Shown piece by piece: positions 42,681 to 54,425 of a stretch of 64,000 nucleotides of DNA. A program made the position numbers and the translations under genes. Origin of the DNA: Cephalotrichum gorgonifer (taxonomy: Eukaryota; Ascomycota; Sordariomycetes; Microascales; Microascaceae); the NCBI GenBank assembly GCA_900312665.1, contig ONZQ02000004.1:2076693-2140692 (forward strand), given 5' to 3'. The number at the start of each line of letters is the position of its first letter. Position 1 is the first letter of the stretch. The notes beneath the pieces were generated by a model. The model searched no databases. It saw only the letters and a list, made by a program, of their open reading frames with translations, and was not told where the DNA came from.

Positions 42681-45232
42681 GATGAGAAATAGACGTCGCC
42701 CCAGTGCTAGGCGTGTTGGATAGAGGGGTAGAACAAGACACAGAAAACTAGCTACTACTGAAGCCTCTAAGTATCGAGTAGCCGAATATGACCGGCTCAA
42801 CGAGGGGGTTGGGTTTAAGAACGAGTGCGCCTTTTGCTATTCAGACCAAAGGTTGAAGGGGGGGAGGAACGAGGTTTGAACCCGCTCGTTCGAGTTTTTG
42901 GTTGTTTCTTATATGCTCGGGCATTGCCTTTGTAGGCTGTAATTCGAACAAGGCTCTTTGAAGAGCTAGCAACGTCTTTTGGCCGCTTGTTGCGCTGAAG
43001 AAAGGAGATTTCAAGTCCACACAAAGGATGGTTGGTAGAAAGGGCGGACAATGGGGGATTGTTGACTTTGTGGCTCTCGGGTCTCTGAGGACCCGACACT
43101 GGCCTGAGGACATGGTGTGGGAGCCCATACTAACTCTTGAGGGTGAATTAGGGGGCATTCGAATCTCGCCATGGCCGTCGAGATGGTGAACGTAGTAAGT
43201 CATGGATCGCGAGCGAGCGTCTAGACGACTCCACTGGCACCGATACCGCCGAGCGCTGTCTACATTGTAGAAAGAAGCGAGGTAGCAGGTCCGGCTCGGA
43301 GAAGTGACGATACAAGGGAGGGGAATGCGATATGATGAAGTCCAGAGTTTACAGCAGCGCTGTAAGAGTTTATCGCCAGAGGAGGAATGGCCAATCTTAT
43401 AGCTGCATCCGCAACCATCTTGAGCCGACGAATGACGACAGCGGCGGTCGATCGGCCCAAATCATCTAGGAAATCCATTCGGTCTTTTGTCGAGAACCCG
43501 TTCGGCTCTTTCAGCACAACAAAGGCATTATCCTTTTTGCCATTTCGCGAATTCGGTGTGTAGGGTGGCTGTGTGTTCTTCCGGATAATCGGGCCGGGTG
43601 TGGGGCCGTTTATTCCGTCGAATTCCCATGCCGCGCCCCGATTCCGTCCTCTCGACGGCGCCGTTGTATACTTGCAAAGGTCGTATCACCCCTGCTTCCG
43701 GTAGGTGTTCAGTTGAATCCTGCAGAGGAATGCTGAAGACAGCGTAGAAGGCTGCTGGTGTCTGGTGGATAGGGCATTGTCTTGGAGGGGATATGGTGCT
43801 AGCTCCCGCTGTTCGTCAGTGAACACAGTCACCTTGAGAGTCAGAGATAGAGGAGACTTCCAGGACTTCTCTATACTGACATGCGCCAATATATCGCGCT
43901 TCGTTCATAGGCTCAAATCGGGGAATGTGGTCATACCCATTGGCACGCTTCCCTTCTCTGCCGACGTTACAGGTATGTTAGTGATCGGCGTACCTCCAAT
44001 CCGCGATGGGATTGCGAAATATTTCATCTGGAAGAAGGCGACTGTGGAAATTTGGAACTTGGAGGGCCGTAAGCAAAGTACAAATACCATTACCGTTAGT
44101 TAGTACCTGGTTATAGGTCGTACGAACACAAGCACAAGTACTTGGTCCTTGGAGCCAGTCAAGTCTTTGTAATCGACATTCGAAGCACGGAAGGAGCGTA
44201 CGAGCCTGGGCAGTCTTGGCGTTCTGCGGGCGCTTTTGTTCGGATGACAAGTTTGCACCTGTACGAGTACAAACTAGTGTTAGCACGGGTATGGACTCAG
44301 GCACAGGCACAAGCCAAGCCCGCAAACAGAAGTAACATCAGAACCTAGTAGCACATGGAAGTGCCTAGCACGGAGCGCAGTTTTGACTTTCCACTAATCA
44401 CACATCGCACATCTCGTATTGATTGGCGTCCTTGCAGGCTGGTGGCTTGAAGATTCTGATTCTAGAGCCCCCGAGAAGGAAAACCGAAAGAAAAGACAAC
44501 GCAACGAAACGAAACGCAACGTCACAGGCCCGCTTGTACTTGTTGAAGGCTCGCCGCCCACCTCCGCCTCCGCCGAATACCGAACACGAGCCTTCCAGCC
44601 ATCCATACCCCTGCCCTGTTTTCCCCTTCCCTGTCCTCCTTCCCGCAGCCGGCTAGCCCCAGGCGCAGGGGCCATCATCGAACCCTTGATCCCAAGACCC
44701 CGCCATCAATCATACTTTACTTGGTACTTGAAGTACTTGCAAATGTCTGTCCGCCATCCACGCCTCCACATTGCTCCCCACGCACACCGCATTCAACAGA
44801 CAAACCTCCCAAGTCCGACCTCCCAAGCTTTCGCTTTTCCGGAGCACGAGCGACGTCGCGGGACGCTCGACCCTTGAATCGCCAACTCTTCTCATACTCG
44901 TACTCGTACTCGTAGGAGCGTCCGCTCCTTCCGACGACATTCATCTCGGGTTTGCTCGCGTATCCTCTACCAAGCAGCATCTTACCGCTCGTGATACCCC
45001 CCATCTTCCCCGCCGACAAGAAGCGATCAGGGCGACAAACACCACCAGCCACAAACCTCCCCCACCAAGTCGAGGTCGCCAACCCGAGCGCTGCCGACTT
45101 CAGACCGCCGCACGGCTTTTGCTTTTTGCTTTTTGCTTTTTTTTCTTTTCTCTGCTTCTACTTCGGCTTCTGCTTCTGCTATTTGCTTTCGCAACTTGAG
45201 CCTGGTGACCACCGGGCACACATGCCACTGCT
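42681..45232. other. Intergenic region of about 2.5 kb
   Basis: Divergent gap between the repeat-protein gene and the CPS1/DIP2 gene. It contains a minus-strand open stretch listed separately (43260-43687). Simple repeats are (TACTCG)3 at 44895-44912, GTACTTG words near 44720-44740 and a CTTTTTG/CTTCTG pyrimidine tract at 45115-45190 just before the CPS1 start. No other gene is recognised. Confidence 0.45.
43260..43687 (-). CDS. Uncertain open frame, possible 3' exon of an unknown gene
   Basis: About 142 codons without a stop on the minus strand, ending ATSLLSTM at 43260. The frame opens after a TGA near 43690, and no initiating ATG covers the whole stretch; the first Met is at 43517 or internal. 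Composition looks protein-like (AAWEFDGINGPTPGPIIRKN, DRMDFLDDLGRSTAAVVIRR). The GPTPGPII piece recalls multicopper oxidases, but no copper ligands follow. An exon starting at an AG near 43670 is possible. I do not recognise a family. Confidence 0.25.
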
Positions 45233-45245
45233 ATGGCTGAAGTGA
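45222..45245 (+). promoter_or_regulatory. Upstream ORF overlapping the CPS1/DIP2 start codon
   Basis: ATG at 45222 opens a seven-codon frame (MPLLWLK) ending at TGA 45243-45245. It is out of frame with the main ATG at 45233 and overlaps it. Because ribosomes translating it would pass the main start, it could lower CPS1 translation if the mRNA leader includes it. Confidence 0.5.
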
Positions 45246-48200
45246 GAAACCCAGAGCTCGAGGAGAAGCTATTAGAGCTCGAGAGGGAACTCGAGGTGCG
45301 TATATCCCGTCCTACCAGTGGTTTGCCTGTCATCTTTGGATGCCTGCGAGTCTAGGCTTCTTGCGTGTCACCGGAGCCGGTGCAGTGTCCCCGGAGAGCT
45401 CCCTCGGGCTCTTCGCTATCTGCCTCCACGCGGAGGACCTCGGCTCGACCGCCCCAACCTTTGCGCAAAGCGACATCCAGCTAACACCTTTTCGCAATGC
45501 TAGGAGGGCGATATAACAGAGAAAGGGTATGAGCCTGCCCCGCATCTCCCGCATCCTCATCTGGCGTCTCCAGCTGACCCAATCCCCGATCAAACAGATT
45601 CCAGAAGCGACGCAACCAGCTATTCTCTCAATATCTAGGTGCCCCGCCCGTCGCCTCCCCTCCCCTCGAGCAGCAGCACCGAAACAGCCTCCGAATCCAC
45701 TCCCCCGAGAGCTCCTCGCATCCTTCAGGCGAGCTCCGAATCCACTCCCCCGACAGCCCCGCGCACCCGTCCAGCAGTCTACGCATACACTCCCCCGACA
45801 GCTCATCCCATGCTGCCAACGATGGACACCGGACCTCCGCTCTTACCGCGCTAGGAGGGGGCAACCTGTCGAATCCGCACAGTCCCACCGGATCCTCCTC
45901 GTTTAGCCAACGCCAGGGGTCCTTCGTGTCTGGCGATAATGCGCCCGCCGCGCTCCTCAGGCCGGGTGGTCCGGTGGCAGAGAGGGCAGCGAACTTCCAG
46001 CACCGGCCCGATTCTCTCTTCATCGGCCTCCCCCAAGCCAACGATCCCTCCACAAGATCGGAAACAATGGTTTCTACTACCGACTACGCCTTCAACCCAG
46101 AGCACCACGGTGCCTATCCGAACCATGAGAACAACCAGTATACCGAGCGAAGCAATACCCTGCAAGACTCTCAGCAGTACTTCTCCGACTTCGCGGGCCA
46201 GCAGGACTCGTATGAGAATAATCCCTCGGACGAGTATGGTCCTCAGAGATACCCCGCCAACGAGGCATTCTCCCCGACGGCCGCCATGGCACCTCCCATG
46301 CTCACGACAAACGACCTGCCTCCCCCCGAGATGCTAAACTACCAGCAGCCCTTGGAGCCCCGAGAGGTCCCATTCGCCATCTACGACCCTCACGATAACA
46401 ACCTGCCGATGTCCAAGTTTGACAACATCGCCGCAGTCTTGAGACACCGTGGTAAGACCACGGCCAAGGCGCCGGCGTTCTGGGTGCTCGACAGCAAGGG
46501 CAAGGAAATCGGTACCATAACGTGGGACAAGTTCGCTTCGAGGGCGGAAAAGGTGGCTCAGGTCATCCGCGACAAGAGCACGCTGTACCGCGGCGACCGC
46601 GTTGCGCTGCTATATCGGGACACCGAGATCATCGACTTCGCCATCGCGCTCCTCGGGTGCTTCATCGCCGGCGTCGTCGCCGTCCCCATCAACGACATGC
46701 AGGACTACCAGAGGCTCAACTTCATCCTGACCTCCACGCAGGCCCACCTTGCCCTTACGACCGAGAACAACCTCAAGTCCTTCCAGAGAGAGATCACGGC
46801 GCAGAGGCTTACCTGGCCAAAGGGCGTCGAGTGGTGGAAGACGAACGAGTTCGGCAGCTTCCACCCCAAGAAAAGTGACGATATCCCGCCCCTATCTGTT
46901 CCGGATCTGGCCTACATCGAGTTCTCTCGCGCTCCCACTGGCGACCACAGGGGCGTCGTTCTCAGTCACCGGACTATCATGCACCAGATGGCTTGCCTCA
47001 GCTCCATTGTGACTACGCTCCCTGGAAACAGCCCCCGTGACACGTTTAACCCGTCGCTCAGAGACAAGAACGGAAGGCTCATCTCAGGTGGGTCAGGCGG
47101 CGAGACTCTACTGTCGTACCTGGATCCCCGTCATGGTATCGGGATGATCCTCGGCGTTCTGTTCACAATCTACGGCGGACACACGGCGGTATGGATGGAG
47201 AACCGCGCTGTTGACGTCCCGGGTCTCTACGCCCACCTCATCACCAAGTATAAGGCGACGCTGATGGCGGCCGACTATACCGGGCTCAACCGAGCGGTCC
47301 GGAATTACCAGACCGACCCTATGACCACGAGAAACTTCAAGAAGGGGATGGAGCCCAACTTCCAATCTGTGAAGCTGTGCCTGATCGACACGCTGACTGT
47401 CAATTGTGAATTCCACGAACTCCTCGCTGATCGATGGCTGCGGCCACTGCGGAATCCCCGGGCGCGGGAGGTCGTGGCGCCAATGCTGTGTCTTCCGGAG
47501 CACGGTGGCATGGTGATATCCGTTAGAGACTGGGTAGGAGGGGAGGAGCGACTGGGGGTGCCCTTGAAGCTAAAGATGGGCTCGGAGTCCGGGTCTGAAT
47601 ACAGTCAAGACAGGGAGAAGGAGGAGGAAAAGGAGAAGGAGAAGGAGAAGGGCACCGGTTTCGTCAGTCTGCTCGGCGGCGGCGGTACTGCGACTACCGA
47701 ACAGCACACCAAGAACGAAATGAGCGAGGTGCTCTTAGATCGGGAAGCTCTCAAGCGGAATGAGGTCATCGTGCTCGCCATTGGTGACGAGGCAAGGAAG
47801 GAGGGTGCCGATGACGCCTCGTCCATTCGCGTCGGCTCGTTCGGATACCCCATCCCGGATGCCACCCTTGCCATCGTGGATCCGGAGTCGGGTCTACTAG
47901 GATCCCCCTACTCGGTGGGAGAGATCTGGGTTGATTCTCCCTCGCTCTCGGGTGGATTCTGGGCTTTGCCAAAGCACACGGAGCAGATATTCCACGCACG
48001 CCCCTATAGATTTGTTCCTGGTGACCCAACTCCTGCTCCGGTAGAGCCGGAATTCCTCCGTACCGGGCTGCTGGGAACGATTATTGAGGGCAAGGTCTTT
48101 GTCTTGGGGCTCTACGAGGACCGAATCAGACAAAAGGTTGAGTGGGTCGAGCACGGCCACGAGGTGGCCGAGTATCGATACTTCTTCGTCCAACACATCA

Positions 48201-51158
48201 TTCTCAGCATCCTGAGAGGCCTCCCGATGATATCCGACGCCTCCGCCTTTGACGTCCTCGTCAACGAGGAGCACCTCCCCATCCTTGTCGTGGAATCCCT
48301 TGCCGCGTCGGTAGCGCCTCTCACCTCGGGCGGTGCGCCGAGGCAGCTGGATAGAGCGCTCCTCGAGTCGCTTGCCGAGCGATGCATGGAGATCCTGGAA
48401 CAGGAGCACAACATCCGGTTGTACTGCGTCATGATTAGCCCCCCGAACTCGCTGCCGAGAATAGTGAGGAATGGGAGGAGGGAGATTGGGAATATGCTAT
48501 GCCGGCGGGACTTCGATCTGGGCACCCTGCCGTGTGCCCACGTGAAGTTCGGCGTGGAGAGGGCTGTGCTGAATCTGCCCGTGGGAGTTGATCCCATTGG
48601 CGGTATCTGGTCTCAGGTCGCCTCGCAGACGCGCGCCGAGTTCTTGGTTCCCGCGGACAAGCAGTACTCGGGCATCGACCGCCGCGAGGTCGTCATAGAC
48701 GACCGCACCTCTACGCCACTGAACCAGTTCTCTTGTATCACCGATCTCATACAATGGAGGGTTGCAAGGCAGCCGGATGAGCTTGCCTACTGCACAATCG
48801 ATAGTCGTGTCCGGGAGGGTAAGGGTGTCACCTGGAAGAAGTTCGACCAGAAGATTGCGGCAGTCGCCATGTACCTCAAGAACAAGGTGAAGGTCCGCGC
48901 GAAAGACCACATCATCCTAATGTACACGCACTCGGAGGACTTTGTCTATGCCCTTCATGCCTGCATAAGCCTGGGGACCATCGTCATCCCCATGGCGCCG
49001 CTGGACCAGAACAGGCTCAGCGAGGACGTTCCCGCGTTCCTGCGACTGGTCCAGGACTTCGGCGTCAAGTTCGTCCTGGTCAACCAGGAGGTGGACCACC
49101 TGCTGAAGCTCAAGCCCGTATCCAGCCACATCAAGCAGTCGGCGCATATATCGAGGACTCCGACGCCGAACATATACAACACGTCCAAGATATCGAAGCA
49201 GACAAGCGGACTGCGTGACCTCGGGATCGTGATGGACCCCGCCTGGATCCAGCCGACATACCCCGTCATCATCTGGACGTACTGGACGCCGGACCAGAAG
49301 AGGCTCTCGGTCCAGCTGGGCCACGACACTATCCTTGGGATGTGCAAGGTGCAGAAGGAGACGTGCCAGATGACAAGCTCGAGGCCTGTCCTGGGGTGCG
49401 TCCGCAGCATGACGGGCCTCGGGTTCATCCACTCGTGCCTCATGGGCATCTATATCGGCACGCCGACGTACCTCCTCTCGCCGGTGGAATTTGCGCAGCA
49501 GCCGATGTCGCTGTTCGTCAGCCTCTCTCGATACAAGATTAAGGATACGTACGCGACGCCGCAGATGCTGGACCACGCGATGGCGATGATGGCCGGCAAG
49601 GGCTTCACACTGAGGGAGCTGAAGAACATGATGATCTCGGCTGAGGGACGACCGAGGGTGGACGTGTTCCAGAAGGTGAGGCTGCACTTCGCCGCGGCGG
49701 GGCTGGATAGGACGGCCATCAACACGGTGTACTCGCACGTGCTGAACCCGATGGTGGCGTCGCGGTCATACATGTGCATCGAGCCCGTGGAGCTGTGGCT
49801 GGACACCAAGGGCCTGCGCAGGGGGATAGTGCTACCCGTGGACCCGGGATCTTCGAACTCGCGGGCACTGCTGGTACAGGACTCGGGGATGGTGCCGGTC
49901 TCGACGCAGATCGCCATCGTGAACCCCGAGAGCCGACTGCTGTGCCACGACGGGGAGTACGGCGAGATATGGGTCGACTCGGAGGCGTGCGTGAAGTCCT
50001 TCTACGGGTCGTCGGACCCGTTCGATGAGGAGCGGTTCAACGGGCGGACGGTGGACGGGGACCCGACGATCCAGTACGTGCGAACGGGTGACCTCGGGTT
50101 CCTGCACAGCGTGAGCAGGCCGATCGGGCCGGGGGGTGCGCAGGTGGACATGCAGGTCCTCTTTGTGCTGGGGAGCATCGGGGAGACGTTTGAGATCAAC
50201 GGATTGAACCACTTCCCGATGGATATCGAGAGCTCCGTGGAGAGGTGCCACCGGAGGATAGTACCTGGAGGGTGGTGAGTACCTACCTGTTTTTATGTTG
50301 TTCTTTTCATTCTGTCGCACTGCTAACACCTGCCTGCGTAGTGCCGTCTTCCAAGCCGGCGGACTCCTCGTCGTAATAGTCGAGGTCCCGCGCAGCCCGC
50401 ACCTAGCGTGCCTCGTCCCCGTGATCGTCAACGCTATCCTAAACGAACACCAGATCGTCGTGGACATCATCGCGTTCGTGAACAAGGGCAACTTCCCGCG
50501 GTCGCGACTGGGCGAGAAGCAGCGGGGCACGGTGCTGGCGAAGTGGGTGAAGAGGAGTCTGCAGACGGAGGCACAGTTCGCGATCCGCAACTCGGACTTC
50601 ACGCCCGACCCCGCCGGGCATCCGGGGATGGAAGGGGGCATTGTCGGAGGGGAGAGCATGCACGGGCACCGGGCGAGTCTTGGGAGCCTGAGGGGGTCGA
50701 CGATACAAGGAGCGCCGGCGTCGAGTCTGAGGAACGTAGAGTCCGCCACGAGGCTCGCGGACGGGGCCGGGGCGGCGCGGGAGGATAACCGATACTCGAT
50801 GATGCCGCCCGCGAGCGCCGGTTCGGGCGAGAAGGGCTACCCCATGGGTGAGAGGCGGGAGTCCGCGCGGGAGCTGGATGCCCGGTACAGCGGTGCCGTC
50901 GAGGACCAGCGGGATCTCGGCGTCGGGGCAGGCTACGGTCGGGAGGGTCAGAGGACGGAGCAGCAATACGCGGACGGGCGCGGTGGCGGGAGCATGGTGC
51001 GGGAGCATACGCCTCAGGGGCACGGGAGGCTGCCAGGGGTGGACGGGCGGGAGACGTCAGACATATGGAGGGACGGGGACGGGAATGAGGAGGATGACTG
51101 GACGGCTGATGCGATAATGCATATGAATCTTGCTGGGGATCTAGGGAGGGGGGCTTAA
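45233..51158 (+). CDS. CPS1: CPS1/DIP2-family adenylate-forming protein with two AMP-binding domains
   Basis: Large protein of 1859 aa related to fungal CPS1 and animal disco-interacting protein 2. Exons: 45233-45295, 45504-45526 (23 nt), 45598-50274 and 50342-51158, all in phase. Residues 1-43 form the DMAP1-binding-like start (MAEVRNPELEEKLLELEREL, then EGDITEKGFQKRRNQLFSQYLG). Next are three 15-residue repeats beginning LRIHSP. Two tandem AMP-binding domains follow, the first at the KTTAKAPAFWVLD region with AYIEFSRAPTGDHRGV and HGIGMILG, the second at ARQPDELAYCTIDSRVREGKG onward with VRTGDLGFLH. The Ser/Thr-rich P-loop is degenerate in both. A Lys/Glu low-complexity insert lies near residue 650. 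In plant- and animal-pathogenic ascomycetes CPS1 affects virulence; in yeast and animals DIP2 has been linked to lipid (diacylglycerol) balance. Its substrate here is unknown. Confidence 0.92.
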
Positions 51159-52108
51159 GGTGTTGGAAAGGGGGGAGGGAAAAGGGAGGGCTTTTTGGTC
51201 CCCCCTTTCTCTTGCTTCTTGTGTTTCCCTCACTTTTGCATTTTAAACCCTGGTGTTGGTTTGACGATGTTTTTATGATTTTAAATAATACCAAATGTCT
51301 TGAAGTTTTTGAATTCGTCTTTCATTCTTCTCTTCTCGTTTTGACGCTGGACGTTTCTAAAAACTTGATGTTCCTAGCTTCCGAGGAAATACCCCGATCG
51401 CGCTTCCTGGTCAGTCCCCTTGCATGAAATCGGATCGATCAGCCACCACTAGCGCCCGCCCCCGGGCTGTGCCGCGGAGAAAACAGGGGGAGACCTTTCC
51501 TATTCGGATTCGTACGTAGCTTTTGCGCCTCGCCCAGCCTCAGAACCCATCCTCCAGTGTCAGGCCCTTGGCCTATTCTTACAATGTACATGCATGGTAC
51601 TGTTGCTGGGTGCGAATCCCTTCCTAACCCAGTACGATGTGCAAGCGAAGCCTGTCCGGGTAGGTGCATGAAGCGCGACATGGCCCTATCTGCACGTTTC
51701 CCCTTGAAAGCCTTCTCTCATCATGTCCTGATCGCTCTCCCCTGTCCCCGATCGCAAGAGAGAGCATGAACTCGTACCCTAGGTATCATCCAAATGAAAA
51801 CGAACAAAAAAAAGTTTCTACCTGTTCCCACGTTGCTCCACCGTGGGGGAACCGGCCAAGGAATGGTGATAATCCATGTAGATGTTACTATCTACGCAAA
51901 AGAAAATGCGGCGCCATGCTTATCGTTTCAATACAGCCTTTTTCTCTATAAACAGAAAGAAAGGAAATACCCGTTTTTTTTCTCAAAAAGGAAACGGAAA
52001 AAAAGTAAAACGAAAGTGGAAAGGGTGAGGGTAAATATGGGAACAGAGAAGCGAAGGAAGAAGAAGAAAAAAAGACGGGAAATGACTCCAGCTCGGCGGG
52101 CGCCATTG
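51159..52108. other. Convergent 3' intergenic region
   Basis: Between the stops of CPS1 and the MRL1-like gene. A-rich and T-rich runs lie at 51790-51815 and 51955-52075. No gene seen. Confidence 0.45.
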
Positions 52109-53357
52109 TCAGTCGTCCCACTCCTCGTCGAGCTGGTCGATGAGCCTGTTCTCGTCTTCGCGGTTCCTCCACCCACTCGTCGGCGACCTCGACAGCCTGC
52201 TGTAGCCCTGCCTGCCGGGGAGGAGCCTCGCGCAGGACGACGCGCCGATGATGGCAAAGTCCTAGAACGAGGCGGTGTTAACAACACGAGAAAGAAAAGG
52301 GCTGTGGGGGGCGGAAGAAATGCGACGGGGATCAAAACTCACCGAGATGGCGGTCCATATGCCGTGCCAGAGCGTGTGGTTCGGGAGCTGCCTCCACCCC
52401 CTCGCGTGCGCCACCGTCCGCTGGTAGAACACTCCGCCGGCGAAGTATACCACCAGAGCGATGGACAGCAGCAGCGCGAACACGCCGCCGGGCCCCACGC
52501 TCCCCGGCTGGTGCGGCTCGGCGCTGAGGCAGGCGTGCTGCGAGCGCACGTCGAAGAAGTAGGCGCACTCGTCCGGGTCCGTGCCCACGAAGTTCACCGT
52601 CGCGTGCACGTCCGCCGGGTCGTGGTCGCAGAGGAACGAGATGGTCGCTGACTTCCTCCTGACCTCCTTCTTGTCCTTTTCCTTTTCCTTTTCCTCTTCT
52701 GCCCCCGCCCGTCTCTGGTCGTCGTCAGCGTCCAGGTTCGCCGCTGAGGGCGCGGGCGCATCCTCGTCGTCGCTATAGTCTCCATACATCGCCCCGTCAT
52801 GGATCGAGCGTCGGCGCCTCGAGGACGGACCACAGGGGGAGCCGTTGGTGTACTGTAGCACCAGCTTCCGCCCTCTCGTGTGCAGCAGCTTCGACTCCGA
52901 TCTGTGCCAGAAATGTGGTTAGCCATCCGCCCCTCAAAAAACCGCAAGGAACAGTCACCCTGCAAAAGGTACCACGGGAACCCGGGGAGAGATAGGAAGG
53001 GGAACCGCCCTACCCTATGGAGAACACGTCGCCCCCGTCAGAGGTATAGTATGCTCCGACATGCCGCCACTCCTCCTCGTCCACGCCCACCACGTCTTCC
53101 ACGGGCTTCACTACCGCCCCGCATATGTTCATCGTGAAGTTGTGCCTGTAGTCCCACCCGTTGGCGTGGTAATCCGCCGTCCTGGCCGACTTCTTCACTC
53201 CGTCCCCCGGAGCGAGCGCCGTGTCGGGCCTCAGGTCGAAGAAGCCCGCGGTTGCCGTGGCGGTGCAGTCTGCCGCTTCCGTGGTGGCGGTGGCCGTCGC
53301 GGTATCCGACGCAGCGAGCGCCGGCGCGGCGAGGAGGAATAGCTGAGTGAAACGCAT
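52109..53357 (-). CDS. MRL1: MRL1-like mannose-6-phosphate-receptor-homology sorting receptor
   Basis: Type I membrane protein of 351 aa, probably cycling between Golgi and endosomes to deliver vacuolar proteins. Exons on the minus strand: 53014-53357, 52343-52901 and 52109-52261. A signal peptide (MRFTQLFLLAAPALA) precedes a Cys-containing MRH-type luminal domain: GFFDLRP, NFTMNICGAVV, and after a Lys/Glu/Asp insert TISFLCDHDP, ECAYFFDVRSQHAC. One TM follows (GGVFALLLSIALVVYFAGGVFY), then NHTLWHGIW and a short cytosolic tail ending LIDQLDEEWDD. The ending and layout match fungal MRL1-type receptors. The charged insert (EEEKEKEKDKKEV) inside the luminal domain looks lineage-specific. Divergent from ERG24. 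Confidence 0.85.
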
Positions 53358-54425
53358 TGCGGAGGTGGTGTGGGGATATATATGTAGCTTTGGAGGATTT
53401 CGTAACTCGCACTCGTAGCCGGGGAATGTAAGCTAGCTCGGGGCCAAGTTAAGAGCTTCTAATTAGCAGGAAAGCGGCTTGCACTACGTGGCAAGAAGGA
53501 CTGCGAGGCTTGTCATGTAACGAACGCTGGGCCTTCCTTCGCACGAGGAAGGGACAGGATGCTTGGGATGTGGGGATATTTAGAGGCGGCGAGTCATCAG
53601 TACCAGGTCGATGAGACAGTCCAAGATGCTGACGAGGTCGCTGGACGTCCGAAGCCACATGGAGCATTGATGCTTGTACGGAGTACCTATGTCCATCCCC
53701 CAGACTGTATAGTCAGCAGGGTCCCTGCACATATGCAGGCACGTACATCGTGGTTCCAGGCGTTTGTCACGTGATGTATTACATCTGGTCTTTGATTTTC
53801 CATTCCTTCCTAAAAAGGTGGCTAATGCTGACGAGGGCCTTTCTGGTGGACAGCTATTCGTAAAAAGCATATGGTAATAAATCGTCTATCATCGATTCCA
53901 TTGTACCTGTCCCTGTCGCCAACCTCCTCTCGGAAATCTCGCACAATTGACCGATCTGCTCAATTTCCTGCCGGTCGGCACAACAGTTGGTCCACTCGAG
54001 GCCATAGTCCTATCACAAGCCCATGATGACTAAGGCATGCCATCAGCTCATCCGGAAGCTGGAGGGTCCGGGGCACGCAGGCGGGCTAACTGTGGCGCCG
54101 GGCGACCTCCGATCTTCTCCATGAGATTAAGCTTAAGACGCCGGTTTTCTTCAAAACAGCGTTGTCCTTGGAAGAACCCCAATCTATCGGGCCATCCGGA
54201 AGACAAGAAGCCGTTCTTTGCCCAGCCACGCACACTTGGCCCTTTTCGCCCTTTCCCCAAACTACTTAAAACCTCTGGGAGGTAGACTTTCTTTTTACCT
54301 GGGCAGGAAAGGGGGAAAAAAACGGGCTTCTAAACACCAAGCTTCCTTCCCGCCGAGACAGCCACGACGCGACCCCCGAAAACTACCTCGACTGAAACGA
54401 CGAGTGAAAACGCGTATCTTTCTCA
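53358..54425. promoter_or_regulatory. Divergent promoter region, MRL1-like / ERG24
   Basis: 1.07 kb between divergent starts. It contains TACGGAGTAC at 53677-53686 and a purine/pyrimidine-rich leader before ERG24. I could not identify a sterol-response element with confidence. Confidence 0.4.

Noticed and set aside
43600..43660. Multicopper-oxidase-like GPTPGPII motif
   Set aside because: No His-x-His copper-binding segments follow, so the resemblance is too short to name a laccase-type gene.
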